This document shows positions 23,030-30,752 of a stretch of DNA of 64,000 nt, piece by piece. The position numbers and the translations under genes are program-made. Numbering within the stretch: position 1 is the stretch's first letter; every line of letters begins with the position of its first letter. The DNA is from Microbacterium binotii (GTDB taxonomy: Bacteria > Actinomycetota > Actinomycetes > Actinomycetales > Microbacteriaceae): assembly GCF_021398715.1 (NCBI RefSeq), contig NZ_CP090347.1:2542001-2606000 (forward strand). Reading direction: 5' to 3'. The notes under the pieces were generated by a model. That model was not told where the DNA came from. It worked only from the letters and a program-made list of their open reading frames with translations, and did not search any database.

Positions 23030-23698
23030 ATGAGTGAGACAGCTTCCCCCTCAGCCGCGCGTGACGATGTCGTCGCCGCGGCCCTCGACCTGTTCGCGCG
23101 GCAGGGTTTCGAGGCGACCTCGGTGGACCAGATCGCCCAGGCCGCCGGCATCTCGCGCTCCACGTTCTTCCGCCAGTTCGGCGGGAAGGACGACGTCGTC
23201 TTCGCCGATCACGAGCTCCTGCTCGACAAGCTGCGCACGTATCTCGCCCGGCCGCACGAGAATCCCTGGGAGGCGGTCTGCGAGGCCTCGATGCAGGTCT
23301 ACCGTCACTTCGCGGCGGACCCCGAGCTCGCCCGCCGCCGCTACACGGTGGTGCGCGACGTGCCGGCGCTGCGCGACCGCGAGATCGTCACCGTCTTCCG
23401 GTACGAGCGGCTCTTCGACGAGTACCTGCGCACGGCGCTTCCCGGCCTCGACCCTCTGGACGCGGTGAGCTTCGCGGCCCTCGTCACCGCCGTGCACAAC
23501 CACGTGCTCCGCCGGCTGCTGCGCGGACCCAAGAAGGTCCCCGCCTCGGCACTGCGCCGAGCGCTCGACGACTGCCTCGACAAGTTCGGGGTCGGCGAAC
23601 GGCCCGCGGCCGCCGACGACGACGTCGTGGTGGCCGTCTTCCCCCGCCGCATGCCGGCCGCGGAGGTCGCCCGCCGCCTCCGCGACGACCTGCACTGA
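23030..23698 (+). CDS. TetR/AcrR-family transcriptional regulator
   Basis: A 222-residue repressor-type protein. The N-terminal helix-turn-helix is plain: VVAAALDLFARQGFEATS, then VDQIAQAAGISRSTFFRQFGGKDD (about residues 15-60). The C-terminal ligand domain has no recognisable specificity. It is divergent from the FAD/Rieske oxidoreductase gene, its most likely target. The start ATG 23030 lies 10 bases after the -10 box TAGGCT, so the leader is about four bases. The 124 bp after its stop shows nothing recognisable. Confidence 0.88.
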   Translation: MSETASPSAARDDVVAAALDLFARQGFEATSVDQIAQAAGISRSTFFRQFGGKDDVVFADHELLLDKLRTYLARPHENPWEAVCEASMQVYRHFAADPELARRRYTVVRDVPALRDREIVTVFRYERLFDEYLRTALPGLDPLDAVSFAALVTAVHNHVLRRLLRGPKKVPASALRRALDDCLDKFGVGERPAAADDDVVVAVFPRRMPAAEVARRLRDDLH

Positions 23699-23822
23699 GC
23701 GTCGCCGCGGCGCGACGCCTGCACGATCCGTGGTCCAGGAGTCCCCTGATGTGTCGGATGCGGCATCCCACCCCGCATCCGCCGTGCACGCGTCACGGCA
23801 TCCGGCGCGGACCGAGCGCGAT

Positions 23823-24971
23823 TCAGGGCGCGGGCAGCAGCGACAGCCCGTGGAGCAGGTCGCCGCGCGAGGCGGCCGCGCACACGCGCACCCACCCCTC
23901 GCCCGAAGCACCGAAGGCGGATCCGGGCGCGAGAGCGACGCGCTGCGTCCGCAGGAACTGCTCCGCCCACGCCCCGACGTCGCCGCCGGTCGCGTGGCGC
24001 AGATCGATCCACAGGTAGAACGCGCCGTCGGGCACGCGATAGGCGATGCCCCGCTCGTCGAGCAGCGCGGTCGCCGCATCCAGGTTCTGGCGATAGTGGG
24101 CGCGGGCCAGGGTGATGTTGCTCTGGTCGCCGGTGAGCGCTGCCACGCCCGCGCGCTGATCGGGTACGGCCACACACGCGATCATGGCCTCCTGCACCGT
24201 CCGGAGGATCTGGTCCATACCGAGCGGGGTGATGAGGAAGCCGACCCGCACCCCCGTCATGGCGTACGACTTCGAGAGGGAGAACACTCCCAGCACCCGG
24301 GGCTCGTCGCTCAGCGCGTCGAGCGCCGTCAGGCTCACGTGCGGCTCGCCCCACGTGAGCTCCGCGTAGACCTCGTCGCTGATGATCCACAGGTCACGGC
24401 GGCGCGCGAGTTCGAGGATCCCCCGTGCGAGCTCGGCATCGATGACCGTGCCGAGCGGGTTCGACGGCGAGTTCACCACGATCGCCCGCGTCCGCGGGGT
24501 GATGAGGGCCTCGATGCGATCGAGCTCGGGCAGGAAGTCGGCCTCCGGGCGCAGCGGGTACGGGACCGGTACCGCGCTCAGCATCCGCGGACTCATCGAG
24601 AACGTCGTGTATCCGGGATCAGGCACGAGCACCTCGTCGCCCGGGCCGAGGACCAGGCCCATCGCCTGATGCAGCGCCTGCGTCCCACCCACGGTGACCC
24701 AGACCCGTTCCGGCGACAGGGCGGCGCCGTGGTTGGCGGTGAAGCGCTCGGCGAACGCCTTGCGCAGCGCCGGGATGCCGGCATTGGCCACGTAGTCGGT
24801 CTCGTCCGCCTCCCACGCGCGCGTGGCCGCATCGATGATGTGCGCCGCCACGGGGACGTCGGGTTCGCCGACCGCGAGCATGGTGACGTCTTCGAGGGTG
24901 AGCGCGATCTCGAAGATGCGACGGATGCCGCTGGGAGGAACGGATCGCAGATGGTCGCTGAGGGCCGGCAC
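23823..24971 (-). CDS. PLP-dependent aminotransferase, class I/II
   Basis: A 382-residue fold-type I aminotransferase. Residues seen: substrate-region VGEPDVPVAAHI near 34, cofactor-stacking TVGGTQALHQAM near 95, NSPSNPLGTV near 165, the aspartate of SDEVYAEL near 200, the PLP-lysine in SLSKSYAMTGVRVG near 230, and the carboxylate-binding arginine in WVRVCAA near the C-terminus. Substrate cannot be told; members of this group often act on aspartate, aromatic or branched amino acids. GTG 24971 has TAGCCT six bases upstream, suggesting a leaderless transcript. It is divergent from the acyl-CoA dehydrogenase gene. Confidence 0.9.
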   Translation of the reverse strand: MPALSDHLRSVPPSGIRRIFEIALTLEDVTMLAVGEPDVPVAAHIIDAATRAWEADETDYVANAGIPALRKAFAERFTANHGAALSPERVWVTVGGTQALHQAMGLVLGPGDEVLVPDPGYTTFSMSPRMLSAVPVPYPLRPEADFLPELDRIEALITPRTRAIVVNSPSNPLGTVIDAELARGILELARRRDLWIISDEVYAELTWGEPHVSLTALDALSDEPRVLGVFSLSKSYAMTGVRVGFLITPLGMDQILRTVQEAMIACVAVPDQRAGVAALTGDQSNITLARAHYRQNLDAATALLDERGIAYRVPDGAFYLWIDLRHATGGDVGAWAEQFLRTQRVALAPGSAFGASGEGWVRVCAAASRGDLLHGLSLLPAP

Positions 24972-25065
24972 CCGCTCAGGCTAACGCGTTGCTGCGGCGT
25001 ACCCGCTTTGTGGAACTGAGTACCAGAATTGGCGAGACAGCGTGCCACGCGGCTATCGTGTGCGC

Positions 25066-26289
25066 ATGACCTCTCTGCCGGGCGACACCGCCGCCGCCTA
25101 CGACGTGACCGGACGCCTGGACACCGACTACTACGCCGTGTTCGCCGACATCCCCGCCGTCGACCGCGCCGTCTGGGACCGCGCGAAGGGCTACGTCGAC
25201 GAGGTCGGCGATCGCATGGTCGCCGCCTGGGACGACAGCTCCTACCCGCTGGATCTCGTCGCCCGTCTGGGAGAGCTCGATCTGTTCAACGACGGTATCG
25301 AGCACCCCTCCCTCACGCACTTCTCGCCGCTGGCCGCGGGCCTGGTCAACATGGAGGTGTCGCGGGGGGACGGATCGCTCGGCACGGTGATCGCGGTGCA
25401 GGGCGGTCTCGCCCTGCGCACCCTCGCCCTGTTCGGCTCCGCCGCGCAGCAGGAGCGGTGGCTCGAGCCGCTTGCGCGGGGCGAGGTGCTGGGCTCCTTC
25501 GCCCTGACCGAGCCCGACCACGGATCGGACTCCGTCTCGCTCGAGACCGTCGCCCGGCGTGACGGCGACGACTGGGTCCTGCGCGGCGCGAAGAAGTGGA
25601 TCGGCAACGGAGCGTCCGGCGGCATCACGTTCGTCTGGGCACGCGTGGACGATGCCGCCGCCGACGAGCACGGCGCGGTGCGCTGCTTCCTGGTCCCGCA
25701 AGACACTCCGGGCTACACCGGCACGGTGATCGCCGGGAAGGCGTCGCTGCGCGGCATCCACCAGGCTCACATCGCGCTCGATGACGTGCGCCTGCCGGCG
25801 GATGCGGCGCTGCCCGGCACCCGGAGTTTCAAGGACGCGTCGACGGTGCTGTACTCCACCCGCTCCGGCGTGGCGTGGTCGGCACTCGGGCATGCCACGG
25901 CCTGCTACGAAGCCGCACTCTCCTACGCGCAGCAGCGCGTGCAGTTCGGCAAGCCCCTCGTGAAGTTCCAGATGGTGCAGGAGCGGCTCACGCAGATGCT
26001 CGACGAGCTGACGGCGATGCAGCTCTACTGCCGACGCATGGCGGATCTCGAGACCGCGGGCGCACTGCGGCCGACACAGGCCTCCCTCGCGAAGTATCAC
26101 AACACCCGCGCCGCGCGCCGCATCGCCCAGACCGCACGCGACCTCATGGGCGGCAACGGCATCCTGCTTGAGAACCGCGTGATCCAGCACATGGCCGACA
26201 TCGAGGCCATCCACACCTACGAGGGCACCGAGAGCGTGCAGGCCCTGCTGATCGGACGCGACGTCACGGGCACCGGCGCCTTCGTCTGA
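25066..26289 (+). CDS. Acyl-CoA dehydrogenase (glutaryl-CoA dehydrogenase-like)
   Basis: A 407-residue flavoenzyme that introduces a double bond into an acyl-CoA. FAD-binding residues are in FALTEPDHGSDS and KKWIGNGASGGITFVWAR; the C-terminal domain has ARDLMGGNGILLE and the catalytic glutamate in TYEGTESVQALLIGRDVTG, placed as in glutaryl-CoA dehydrogenase. The substrate is not certain: the decarboxylating function needs an arginine I cannot confirm by eye. ATG 25066 has TATCGT six bases upstream (leaderless); GTG 25042 would be a longer, less likely start. No electron-transfer flavoprotein genes are adjacent. Confidence 0.88.
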   Translation: MTSLPGDTAAAYDVTGRLDTDYYAVFADIPAVDRAVWDRAKGYVDEVGDRMVAAWDDSSYPLDLVARLGELDLFNDGIEHPSLTHFSPLAAGLVNMEVSRGDGSLGTVIAVQGGLALRTLALFGSAAQQERWLEPLARGEVLGSFALTEPDHGSDSVSLETVARRDGDDWVLRGAKKWIGNGASGGITFVWARVDDAAADEHGAVRCFLVPQDTPGYTGTVIAGKASLRGIHQAHIALDDVRLPADAALPGTRSFKDASTVLYSTRSGVAWSALGHATACYEAALSYAQQRVQFGKPLVKFQMVQERLTQMLDELTAMQLYCRRMADLETAGALRPTQASLAKYHNTRAARRIAQTARDLMGGNGILLENRVIQHMADIEAIHTYEGTESVQALLIGRDVTGTGAFV

Positions 26290-26359
26290 GCCCCTGCCGC
26301 TTCGACACCCGCGCGTCAAGACGCAGGCGCCGGGGGGATGCGGCCGATACGGTCGTCGC

Positions 26360-27535
26360 ATGGGACTGTTCCGCCGCGCACCGCAGGAGGTGACGCTCAC
26401 CTCCCGGGAGGTCGAGCTCACCGCACACCGGGCTCCGTGGAGCCTCTGGGGAGATGCGTTCGGGCGCCTCGCGATCCGCGGTCTGCAGATCATCGTGATC
26501 GTCGCGATCCTGGCCGGAGCCATCTGGGGCATCCGCCAGGTCACGGTCGTCGTCATCCCGCTCATCCTGGCCCTCATCTTCGCGTCGGCCTTCGCGCCGG
26601 TCATGACCTGGATGCGGCGCAAGGGCGTGCCCTCGATCCTGGCGACCCTCCTGACGCTGCTCACCGTCGTCGTGCTGCTCACCGGGCTCGGTTGGATCAT
26701 CGTGTGGGCGGTACGCGACCAGTGGGACGACCTCTCGTCGCAGGCGCAGGGCGGCTTCCAGCAACTGCTCGACTGGGTCCACACGCTGCCGTTCGCCCCG
26801 ACATCCGCGCAGATCGACGAGTGGATGGGGCAGCTCGGCGACTTCGTCACGAGTGCCCAGTTCGGCAGCGGCGCCCTCGCCGGCGTGAGCGCCGTCGCGA
26901 GCTTCGTCACCGGGTTGGTCCTGATGGTCGTGATCCTCTTCTTCTTCCTGAAGGACGGCCCGCGGATGTGGGAATTCCTGCTGCGCCCGTTCCACGGCAC
27001 GTCCTATGTGCGTGCACGGCGCATCGGCGACAAGTCGGTACAGGTGCTCGGCTCATACGTGCGCGGCACGGCGGCGGTCGCCTTCGTCGATGCCGTCGGC
27101 ATCCTCATCGGTCTGCTCATCCTGCAGGTGCCCCTCGCCATCCCGCTGGCGGTCCTGGTGTTCCTGCTCGCCTTCATCCCGATCGTCGGCGCCGTGACCG
27201 CCGGCGCACTGGCCGCTCTGGTGGCGCTCGTGGCCAACGGACCGGTCATCGCGCTGATCGTCGTGGGCGTCGTGATCGCGGTCAACCAGCTCGAGGGCAA
27301 CTTCCTGCAGCCGGTGCTCATGGGCAGGTCGATGAAGCTGCACTCGTTCGTCGTCCTGGTCGTGCTGGCCGGCGGCACGGCGATCGGCGGCATCCTCGGC
27401 ACACTGCTGGCCGTACCGCTGACCGCTGTCGTGTGGGGCATCATCCAGGTCTGGGACGGCCCCGACACCCCGGCGAAGTGGGCGAGACCCAAGAAGCGCG
27501 AGCAGCGCGTCGCGGCGGGCGACGCGACGGCCTGA
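26360..27535 (+). CDS. AI-2E family membrane transporter (UPF0118)
   Basis: A 391-residue membrane protein with about eight hydrophobic segments, of the family that includes E. coli TqsA/YhhT. Family features: two N-terminal segments (about 45-90), a large soluble region with amphipathic sequence (about 120-180), FFFLKDG near 195-201, and the conserved C-terminal FIPIVGAVTAG, then NQLEGNFLQPVLMGRSMKLHSFVVL. Exported or imported substrate unknown; AI-2 export, sodium/proton exchange and small-molecule release have all been proposed for the family. ATG 26360 has TACGGT six bases upstream. The ligase gene starts nine bases after its stop, so both are probably cotranscribed. Confidence 0.88.
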   Translation: MGLFRRAPQEVTLTSREVELTAHRAPWSLWGDAFGRLAIRGLQIIVIVAILAGAIWGIRQVTVVVIPLILALIFASAFAPVMTWMRRKGVPSILATLLTLLTVVVLLTGLGWIIVWAVRDQWDDLSSQAQGGFQQLLDWVHTLPFAPTSAQIDEWMGQLGDFVTSAQFGSGALAGVSAVASFVTGLVLMVVILFFFLKDGPRMWEFLLRPFHGTSYVRARRIGDKSVQVLGSYVRGTAAVAFVDAVGILIGLLILQVPLAIPLAVLVFLLAFIPIVGAVTAGALAALVALVANGPVIALIVVGVVIAVNQLEGNFLQPVLMGRSMKLHSFVVLVVLAGGTAIGGILGTLLAVPLTAVVWGIIQVWDGPDTPAKWARPKKREQRVAAGDATA

Positions 27536-27544
27536 GGAGCGCCC

Positions 27545-28576
27545 GTGCGGTACGAGATCCCCGCTCCCATGCTCGCCAAGGCGGTCAAGGACGTCCCTGA
27601 TGCGGCCGGCTGGAGCTTCGAGCCCAAGTGGGACGGCTTCCGAGTGCTCGCCGCGTGGGACGGGGAGAGCGTGGAGCTGGGATCGCGGGGCGCGAAGCCG
27701 CTCACCCGTTACTTCCCCGAGCTGGTGGAGGCGCTTCCTCGGGTGCTGCCCGAGCCGTGCCTCATCGACGGCGAGATCGTCATCCCGACCGGCCCCCCGG
27801 GCGCGCAGCGGCTGGACTGGGAGGCGCTGAGCCAACGCATCCACCCCGCAGCCTCCCGCGTCACGAAGTTGGCGGACGAGACGCCCGCCCTGCTCATCGC
27901 CTTCGACCTGCTGGCTCGCGGCGACCGCGATCTGCGCGACACACCGTTCGCCGAACGTCGCGCCGAGCTCGAGGACCTGTTGGCAGGTGTCGAGCCTCCC
28001 GTTCACCTGACCCGGACGACCGCCGATCCCGCGACCGCGCAACGCTGGCTCGCGGAGTTCGAGGGCGCGGGTCTGGACGGCGTCGTCGCCAAGCGCCTCG
28101 ACGACGCCTACCAGCCGAACAAGCGCACGATGCTGAAGATCAAGCACGCCCGCACCGCCGACGTCGTCGCGCTCGGCTACCGCGTCCACAAGAGCGGCGT
28201 CGGCGTGGGCTCGCTGCTGGTGGGGCTCTACGACCACGAGGGACGCCTGCGCAATGTGGGCGGCGTGTCGGCGTTCACGGACGCGCGGCGCCGGGAGCTC
28301 GTCGACGAGCTGGCGCCGCTGGTCGAGCGCGACGAGACGGGTGAGGCGGTGACGGGCGAGACCGAGCGGTCGCGATTCGCCGCATCCAAGGACGTGTCGT
28401 TCGTGCGGCTGCGCCCGGAGCGGGTGCTCGAGGTGCGCTACGACCAGCTCGAGGGGATGCGGTTCCGCCACACCGTGCAGTTCGAGCGCTGGCGTCCCGA
28501 CCGCGAAACGTCATCCTGCACCTTCTCGCAACTGGAGCAGGTCTCGGCGTACGACCTCGGCGACGTGCTGGACTGA
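27545..28576 (+). CDS. ligC: ATP-dependent DNA ligase (LigC-type)
   Basis: A 343-residue stand-alone ligase that seals nicks using ATP. The adenylated lysine is in EPKWDGFR near residue 28; other nucleotidyltransferase motifs are LIDGEIV, LIAFDLL, LDGVVAKR and MLKIKHARTADVV; the C-terminal OB-fold follows. Length matches mycobacterial LigC. A LigD-type polymerase gene lies head-on only four bases after the stop, as LigC and PrimC genes are neighbours in mycobacteria. No ku gene is in the window, so a role in break joining is not shown; gap repair in base excision repair is an alternative. Start codon is GTG 27545. Confidence 0.9.
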   Translation: MRYEIPAPMLAKAVKDVPDAAGWSFEPKWDGFRVLAAWDGESVELGSRGAKPLTRYFPELVEALPRVLPEPCLIDGEIVIPTGPPGAQRLDWEALSQRIHPAASRVTKLADETPALLIAFDLLARGDRDLRDTPFAERRAELEDLLAGVEPPVHLTRTTADPATAQRWLAEFEGAGLDGVVAKRLDDAYQPNKRTMLKIKHARTADVVALGYRVHKSGVGVGSLLVGLYDHEGRLRNVGGVSAFTDARRRELVDELAPLVERDETGEAVTGETERSRFAASKDVSFVRLRPERVLEVRYDQLEGMRFRHTVQFERWRPDRETSSCTFSQLEQVSAYDLGDVLD

Positions 28577-28580
28577 CGGA

Positions 28581-29603
28581 TCACTCCTCCGGACGCGCAC
28601 GGCTGGGCTGCACCCGCGGCGGCTCTCCGGGCATCTTCGGGAACTCGGGCGGGAAGGGCAGCTCGCCGAGGCCGTCGTCGAGGTCGCGCTGCCACCACTC
28701 GAGCAGTGTGTCGATACGTCCGGGATTGCGGGCGATGTGCTCCCACGGGTCGCCGATCTCCGCGAGGCGGCGAGGCACGGTGCGCACGGTGAAGGCGTGG
28801 GGGTCGACGGTGGGCAGCTCGTCCCAGGTGATCGGGGTCGCCACCGTCGCATCGGGTAGCGCCCGAGGACTGTATGCGCCGGCCATCGTCCGGTCGCGAT
28901 TGGTCTGGTTGAAGTCCACGAAGATGCGCTGCCCGCGCTCCTCCTTCCACCAGTTCATCGTCACCCGCTCCGGCGCGCGGCGGGCGAGCTCCCGACCCGC
29001 GGCGATCGCGGCGTGGCGCACGTCGAGGAACTCGTGCGTGGGCTCGATCGGGCAGAAGAGGTGGATGCCGCGGTTGCCGCTCGTCTTGATCCAGGAGTCG
29101 AGACCGGCCTCCGCGAGCACCTCGCGCATGAGCGGAGCGACGGCGGCCGCATCCGAGAAGTCCGTGCCCGGCTGAGGATCGAGATCGATTCGCAGCTCGA
29201 CGGGGCGGTCGGGGTCGGCGGCGAGCGAGGCCCACGGGTGGAAGACCACCGTGTTCATCTGCACGGCCCACACCAGTGCCGCGGGCTCGGTGAGCACGAC
29301 CTGCGGATGGCTGCGCCCGCTGTTGTAGGTGACGGTCACCGCGTCGACGTAGTCCGGGGTGCCCTTGGGCGGGTTCTTCGAGAAGAAGGACTCGCCGTCG
29401 ATGCCGTCGCGGTAGCGCTCGAGCGACACCGGACGATGTCCGTTCGCACGCAGGAACGGCTCGGACACGGCCAGGATGTAGTCGACGAGGTCGCGCTTGG
29501 TGATGCCCGCGGCGGGCCACACCTCGCGGGACGGACTGGAGACGGAGATCTCCCGGTCGCCATCGGGCCCGGGGACGATCACCGTGGTGCGTTCGCTCGC
29601 CAT
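28581..29603 (-). CDS. LigD-type DNA polymerase/primase (PrimC-like)
   Basis: A 340-residue stand-alone archaeo-eukaryotic-primase-type polymerase. Catalytic acidic residues are in ELRIDLDPQPG (DxD, near 137-139) and FVDFNQTNRDRT; the nucleotide-binding histidine motif is KTSGNRGIHLF. Such enzymes fill short gaps, often with ribonucleotides, for a partner ligase. It is convergent with ligC with a four-base gap. Ligase and phosphoesterase domains of full LigD are absent. ATG 29603 has TAGGGT six bases upstream, implying a leaderless transcript. Confidence 0.9.
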   Translation of the reverse strand: MASERTTVIVPGPDGDREISVSSPSREVWPAAGITKRDLVDYILAVSEPFLRANGHRPVSLERYRDGIDGESFFSKNPPKGTPDYVDAVTVTYNSGRSHPQVVLTEPAALVWAVQMNTVVFHPWASLAADPDRPVELRIDLDPQPGTDFSDAAAVAPLMREVLAEAGLDSWIKTSGNRGIHLFCPIEPTHEFLDVRHAAIAAGRELARRAPERVTMNWWKEERGQRIFVDFNQTNRDRTMAGAYSPRALPDATVATPITWDELPTVDPHAFTVRTVPRRLAEIGDPWEHIARNPGRIDTLLEWWQRDLDDGLGELPFPPEFPKMPGEPPRVQPSRARPEE

Positions 29604-29679
29604 GCCCCGACCCTAGGGGCGCAGGCTCGCGCCCCGCATCCCCTTGCGCTTCTCGGCGCGCGTCGCTCGGATGCGGGCG

Positions 29680-30708
29680 TCAGACGCCGAGGGCGAGCAC
29701 CGGCGCGAGCTGCGCGCGGCTGAGACGGATCCACGGGCCGGCGGGGTTCACGATGACGCCCGAGATGCCGTCGTCGGAGCGTAGCGCGCGGGCGAGCTGT
29801 TCGGGCGTGACCTTCGCCGGCTGGTCTCCGCGGCCGAGAGCGACGAGCTCCAGCGGGTGGGAGAAGAGCTCGAGGATGCGCTCGCCCTCCGTCGTGCGGA
29901 GTTCGGCGATGCCGATGCGGTCGCCCTCGCCGCGTCGGGCTGCGACCCAGACGGGCGCGTAGGTGAGCGCGTCGGCGACGTCGCCGGCCGTCTCGTCGGT
30001 GCGGTCGGCGGCGAGCAGCGTCTTCACCGCCAGGTGTGGGTCGAGATCGGCGAGGGCCTTCTCGATCAGGGGCTTGGGCAGGATGGCGGAGCCGGGGCGC
30101 GACGCGTGGTCGACGGCGATGCCGCCGAATTCGCCCGCGACGATCTGGCGCAGCAGGCTGATGACGGGCTGGGCCAGCGCCGAGGTGGACGCGTCGCCGT
30201 CGGCACGCACCGCATCCTGCAACGCGCGGCCGCTGGAGTACACGAGCATGTACTTCTGCTCCTGGTACGTGATCACCGAGGTCGGCAGGTTGTCGCCCTT
30301 GGCGAGGAGCTCGCGGGCGTCGCCCTGCACGCGGATGTAGACGTGCCCCTGCAGCAGCTGGCGCGCCACGTTCATGAGCTCGACCGGCTGCGCCTTCTCG
30401 GGGAGCGCCGCGAGGGCGTCGCGCAGCAGGACGTTGTCGCGCAGGCCAGGCACGGTCTCGAGGTCTTTCGATGCCTCCGCGGCGGGCGAGGCGAGGTGCG
30501 GCGGCCTGGCGGCGGCCATGGCCGAGACGCCCTCGGGCATGGCCGGGGCGGCGTCCGGCGTGCGGTTCTCACCGAAGGTGCTGACCGAGATCGGCACGTG
30601 AGGGACGTTCTCGGCCGGCGCGTCCGGCGTCGCCTCGGCCGCAGCGGACGCGGCAGCATCCCGTTCGGGTTCTTCGGAGGGCTTGGGTCGGCGCGAGAAG
30701 AGTGCCAT
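29680..30708 (-). CDS. SseB-family protein
   Basis: A 342-residue soluble protein of the SseB N-terminal-domain type, with two related segments (about 95-215 and 215-340). The first 90 residues are alanine- and proline-rich and probably disordered. Family features include the VYIRVQGDARELL and TSVITYQEQKYMLVYSSGRAL strands and the repeated hydrophobic pattern near the C-terminus (GVIVNPAGPWIRLSRAQL). Function is unknown; in other bacteria SseB-like domains accompany secretion or rhodanese proteins. ATG 30708 has TAGGCT six bases upstream. It lies 44 bp downstream of pcrA but probably has its own promoter. Confidence 0.75.
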   Translation of the reverse strand: MALFSRRPKPSEEPERDAAASAAAEATPDAPAENVPHVPISVSTFGENRTPDAAPAMPEGVSAMAAARPPHLASPAAEASKDLETVPGLRDNVLLRDALAALPEKAQPVELMNVARQLLQGHVYIRVQGDARELLAKGDNLPTSVITYQEQKYMLVYSSGRALQDAVRADGDASTSALAQPVISLLRQIVAGEFGGIAVDHASRPGSAILPKPLIEKALADLDPHLAVKTLLAADRTDETAGDVADALTYAPVWVAARRGEGDRIGIAELRTTEGERILELFSHPLELVALGRGDQPAKVTPEQLARALRSDDGISGVIVNPAGPWIRLSRAQLAPVLALGV

Positions 30709-30752
30709 CGGGCCAGCCTAACCGCGCGGCGCGGTGCGCGCCGGGGTGTGAC

